This document shows positions 5,641-5,727 of a stretch of DNA of 5,727 nucleotides, in pieces; within the stretch, counting starts at the first letter, position 1; each line of letters starts with the position of its first letter. The notes beneath the pieces are model-generated. The model did no database searches. It had not been told where the DNA came from and saw only the letters and a list, made by a program, of their open reading frames with translations. Made by a program: the position numbers and the translations under genes. Origin of the DNA: Treponema sp. (GTDB lineage: Bacteria; Spirochaetota; Spirochaetia; Treponematales; Treponemataceae); contig SFOB01000128.1 of NCBI GenBank assembly GCA_004554075.1, positions 1 to 5,727 on the forward strand. The letters run 5' to 3'.

Positions 5641-5727
5641 GTAATGTTCCCCGCACCAAAAACTATAATGAGCGTGACTATGAGCTCGAAGAAATCATGA
5701 GTTCCTACTGGCTCAACTTTGTAAAAT
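5640..5727 (+). pseudogene. Inverted fragment of the same carboxylesterase
   Basis: On the plus strand this reads RNVPRTKNYNERDYELEE, then IMSSYWLNFVK, and runs off the window. It is the stretch that directly precedes the C-terminal part of type B carboxylesterases (family form DYELSxxMxxYWxNFAKTGxPNG). The next expected residues, S/T then GKDTNG, are encoded on the minus strand ending at 5640. It has no start codon, and upstream of 5640 this frame is unrelated to the family. Its orientation is opposite to the remaining C-terminal piece, so it cannot be translated with it as the sequence stands. Confidence 0.6.

Noticed and set aside
5361..5644. Two plus-strand short open frames in the tail region
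   Set aside because: They lie antisense to the esterase C-terminus or across the structured spacer and have no recognisable protein features.
1..5727. CRISPR array, tRNA, rRNA or insertion sequence with transposase
   Set aside because: No regularly spaced direct repeats, cloverleaf-like sequence, rRNA signature or transposase motif was seen on either strand.

Overview
The window looks like a piece of a moderately AT-rich genome from an anaerobic, polysaccharide-degrading bacterium. A gut or rumen Treponema-like spirochaete is my best guess. This rests on the mix of lipoproteins (one with a relaxed lipobox), a GH5 mannanase/glucanase, an XRE-cupin/acyl-CoA synthetase pair and short dispersed hairpin repeats. 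There is no rRNA or marker gene to prove it. All four complete genes are on the + strand.

Layout. 1-84: leader with a 28-bp hairpin repeat and a strong ribosome binding site. 85-1824: oligopeptide-type ABC transporter solute-binding lipoprotein whose domain order is circularly permuted; the segment that normally ends OppA sits just behind the signal peptide. 1825-1998: a compact island with two more copies of the hairpin repeat facing each other inside a terminator-like outer hairpin, then an extended -10 promoter. 1999-3021: secreted GH5-type glycoside hydrolase lipoprotein with no Shine-Dalgarno sequence and possibly a leaderless mRNA. 3022-3137: AT-rich spacer with a clear sigma70-type promoter. 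3138-3689 and 3698-5392: a two-gene operon of an XRE-cupin regulator and an acyl-CoA synthetase. 5393-5505: GC-richer spacer with several hairpins. 5506-5727: two pieces of the C-terminal part of one carboxylesterase, in opposite orientations.

How the genes may work together. The binding protein would deliver a peptide or oligosaccharide-like ligand to an unseen ABC permease. The GH5 enzyme would act on mannan or another beta-glycan outside the cytoplasmic membrane. The cupin regulator probably controls the synthetase, which activates a medium-chain, branched or aromatic acid to its CoA ester. The transporter and hydrolase appear to be separate transcription units, because a terminator and a promoter lie between them.

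The two strongest anomalies are the circularly permuted binding protein and the inverted esterase junction at about 5640. The second has the form of a fold-back chimera at a contig end. That makes read-level checking of the first important too, although the permuted gene keeps an intact 579-codon frame, a good ribosome binding site and a proper lipoprotein signal.
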